Positions 20,564 through 20,966 of a stretch of DNA of 20,966 nucleotides are shown here, in pieces. The notes below the pieces were generated by a model. The model was not told the origin of the DNA. It did no database searches and was given only the letters and a program-made list of their open reading frames with translations. Every line of letters starts with the position of its first letter. The first letter of the stretch is position 1. Position numbers and translations under genes: made by a program. Source of the stretch: JAHIEZ01 sp964598275 (GTDB lineage: Bacteria; Patescibacteriota; Microgenomatia; UBA12405); the NCBI GenBank assembly GCA_964598275.1, contig CAZRAZ010000009.1, forward strand, positions 1 to 20,966, written 5' to 3'.

Positions 20564-20871
20564 ATTTGTTGGCGGTTTTTCTGTGATGATTTGAGTTCCA
20601 GTTTTCTGCTTTTTGATTGTTTTTTTTGCCAATCTGGCCAATTTTCTTTAGACCAGGCGCCTTTGGTTTTGATAAGAATATCGGAAAAGATATCAGATTT
20701 ATTTTTTTTGATTTTGAGGGAGAAATCTTGGAGAGGTTGGATAAAAATACCCTGATTTTGAGGAACAATATTGACCGGAGTGGTGGAATCAATGCCAAGC
20801 AGGTCCCGATATTTTTTGGGAATGACGATTTGACCTTTGGTATTGGGAGTGGAAATGGTACCTAAATTCAT
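20557..20871 (-). CDS. vapB: AbrB/SpoVT-type antitoxin
   Basis: This 104-residue partner of the PIN toxin carries an N-terminal swapped-hairpin domain (about 4-50) with the signature TKGQIVIPKKYRDLLGI, which dimerises and binds the operator. The rest is Lys/Ser/Trp-rich (AWSKENWPDWQKKQSKSRKL) and would wrap the toxin. It is longer than the common 75-85 residues. A strong promoter (TTGACA, 17 nt, TAAAAT) ends 9 nt before the start, and the palindrome TACTAGTA overlaps the start codon, so self-repression is expected. Confidence 0.9.
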   Translation of the reverse strand: MNLGTISTPNTKGQIVIPKKYRDLLGIDSTTPVNIVPQNQGIFIQPLQDFSLKIKKNKSDIFSDILIKTKGAWSKENWPDWQKKQSKSRKLELKSSQKNRQQIW

Positions 20872-20909
20872 ACTAGTAACATTTTATTACTTTTTTGGAG
20901 AGTTGTCAA
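20871..20909 (-). promoter_or_regulatory. Promoter and possible operator of the toxin-antitoxin operon
   Basis: On the - strand TTGACA (20909-20904), a 17-nt spacer and TAAAAT (20886-20881) precede the vapB ATG by 9 nt. TACTAGTA (20871-20878) is an 8-bp palindrome between the -10 and the start. An AAATGT/ACATTT inverted repeat (20912-20934) lies upstream of the -35. Either could be the AbrB-type operator. Confidence 0.7.
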
Positions 20910-20966
20910 GAAAATGTACAGGCTACCCACATTTGAGACTCAGGGTGTCTTTTAAGTAAATAATTA

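Overview
The window looks like part of a small, fermentative, anaerobic bacterium of the Candidate Phyla Radiation (Patescibacteria, most like Microgenomates). This is inferred from gene content and style, not from a 16S gene. Pointers are secreted proteins with dockerin-like tails, a lysine-rich N-terminal extension on ribosomal protein L1, an oxygen-sensitive class III ribonucleotide reductase as the only RNR seen, many -10 boxes placed just before start codons, and short palindromic repeats scattered between and inside genes. TGA is an ordinary stop. The + strand is G/T-rich even where genes lie on the - strand, so the window probably lies on one replichore with + as the leading strand. Two N runs (5074-5083 and 10415-10514) mark it as a scaffold.

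Layout. 1-5976 (+): the end of a dockerin-tailed protein, two secreted glycoside-hydrolase-like proteins with near-duplicate dockerin-like tails, and a DUF1846/UPF0371 gene. Successive genes are coupled by ATGA overlaps, and the DUF1846 gene is disrupted by an assembly gap. 6025-7110 (-): rplJ-rplL behind an L10-leader-type attenuator. 7130-9503 (+): a membrane-anchored alpha/beta hydrolase, a Nudix hydrolase and a deoxyribosyltransferase-like protein with a ribbon-helix-helix-like tail. 9493-11918: a small Cys/Pro protein and a murF-like Mur ligase (-), head to head with ddl (+), then a small uncertain ORF. 11899-12500: a remnant of the 3' end of rplA, then an orphan gene with its own promoter and terminator. 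12509-14683 (-): secE-nusG-rplK-rplA. 14791-15662 (+): a PP2C phosphatase. 15730-20135 (+): the nrd locus. 20171-20909 (-): an AbrB/VapC toxin-antitoxin pair.

The strongest discovery is in the nrd locus. NrdR, NrdD and NrdG are encoded together behind a promoter that carries two tandem NrdR-box-like palindromes 32 bp apart. NrdD has an ATP-cone and a 317-residue intein with LAGLIDADG-type motifs. Its chain stops right after the C-terminal zinc ribbon, without the glycyl-radical segment that class III enzymes require. That segment (SRIVGYMRPV) is encoded 23 nt downstream as a separate 46-residue ORF, in another frame and behind in-frame stops. If real, the enzyme is assembled from two polypeptides after protein splicing and then activated by NrdG.

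Other notable points are the rplA 3' remnant beside an orphan gene, the separation of rplKA from rplJL by about 5.5 kb, ribosomal genes on the apparent lagging strand, and in-frame repeat insertions in two proteins.
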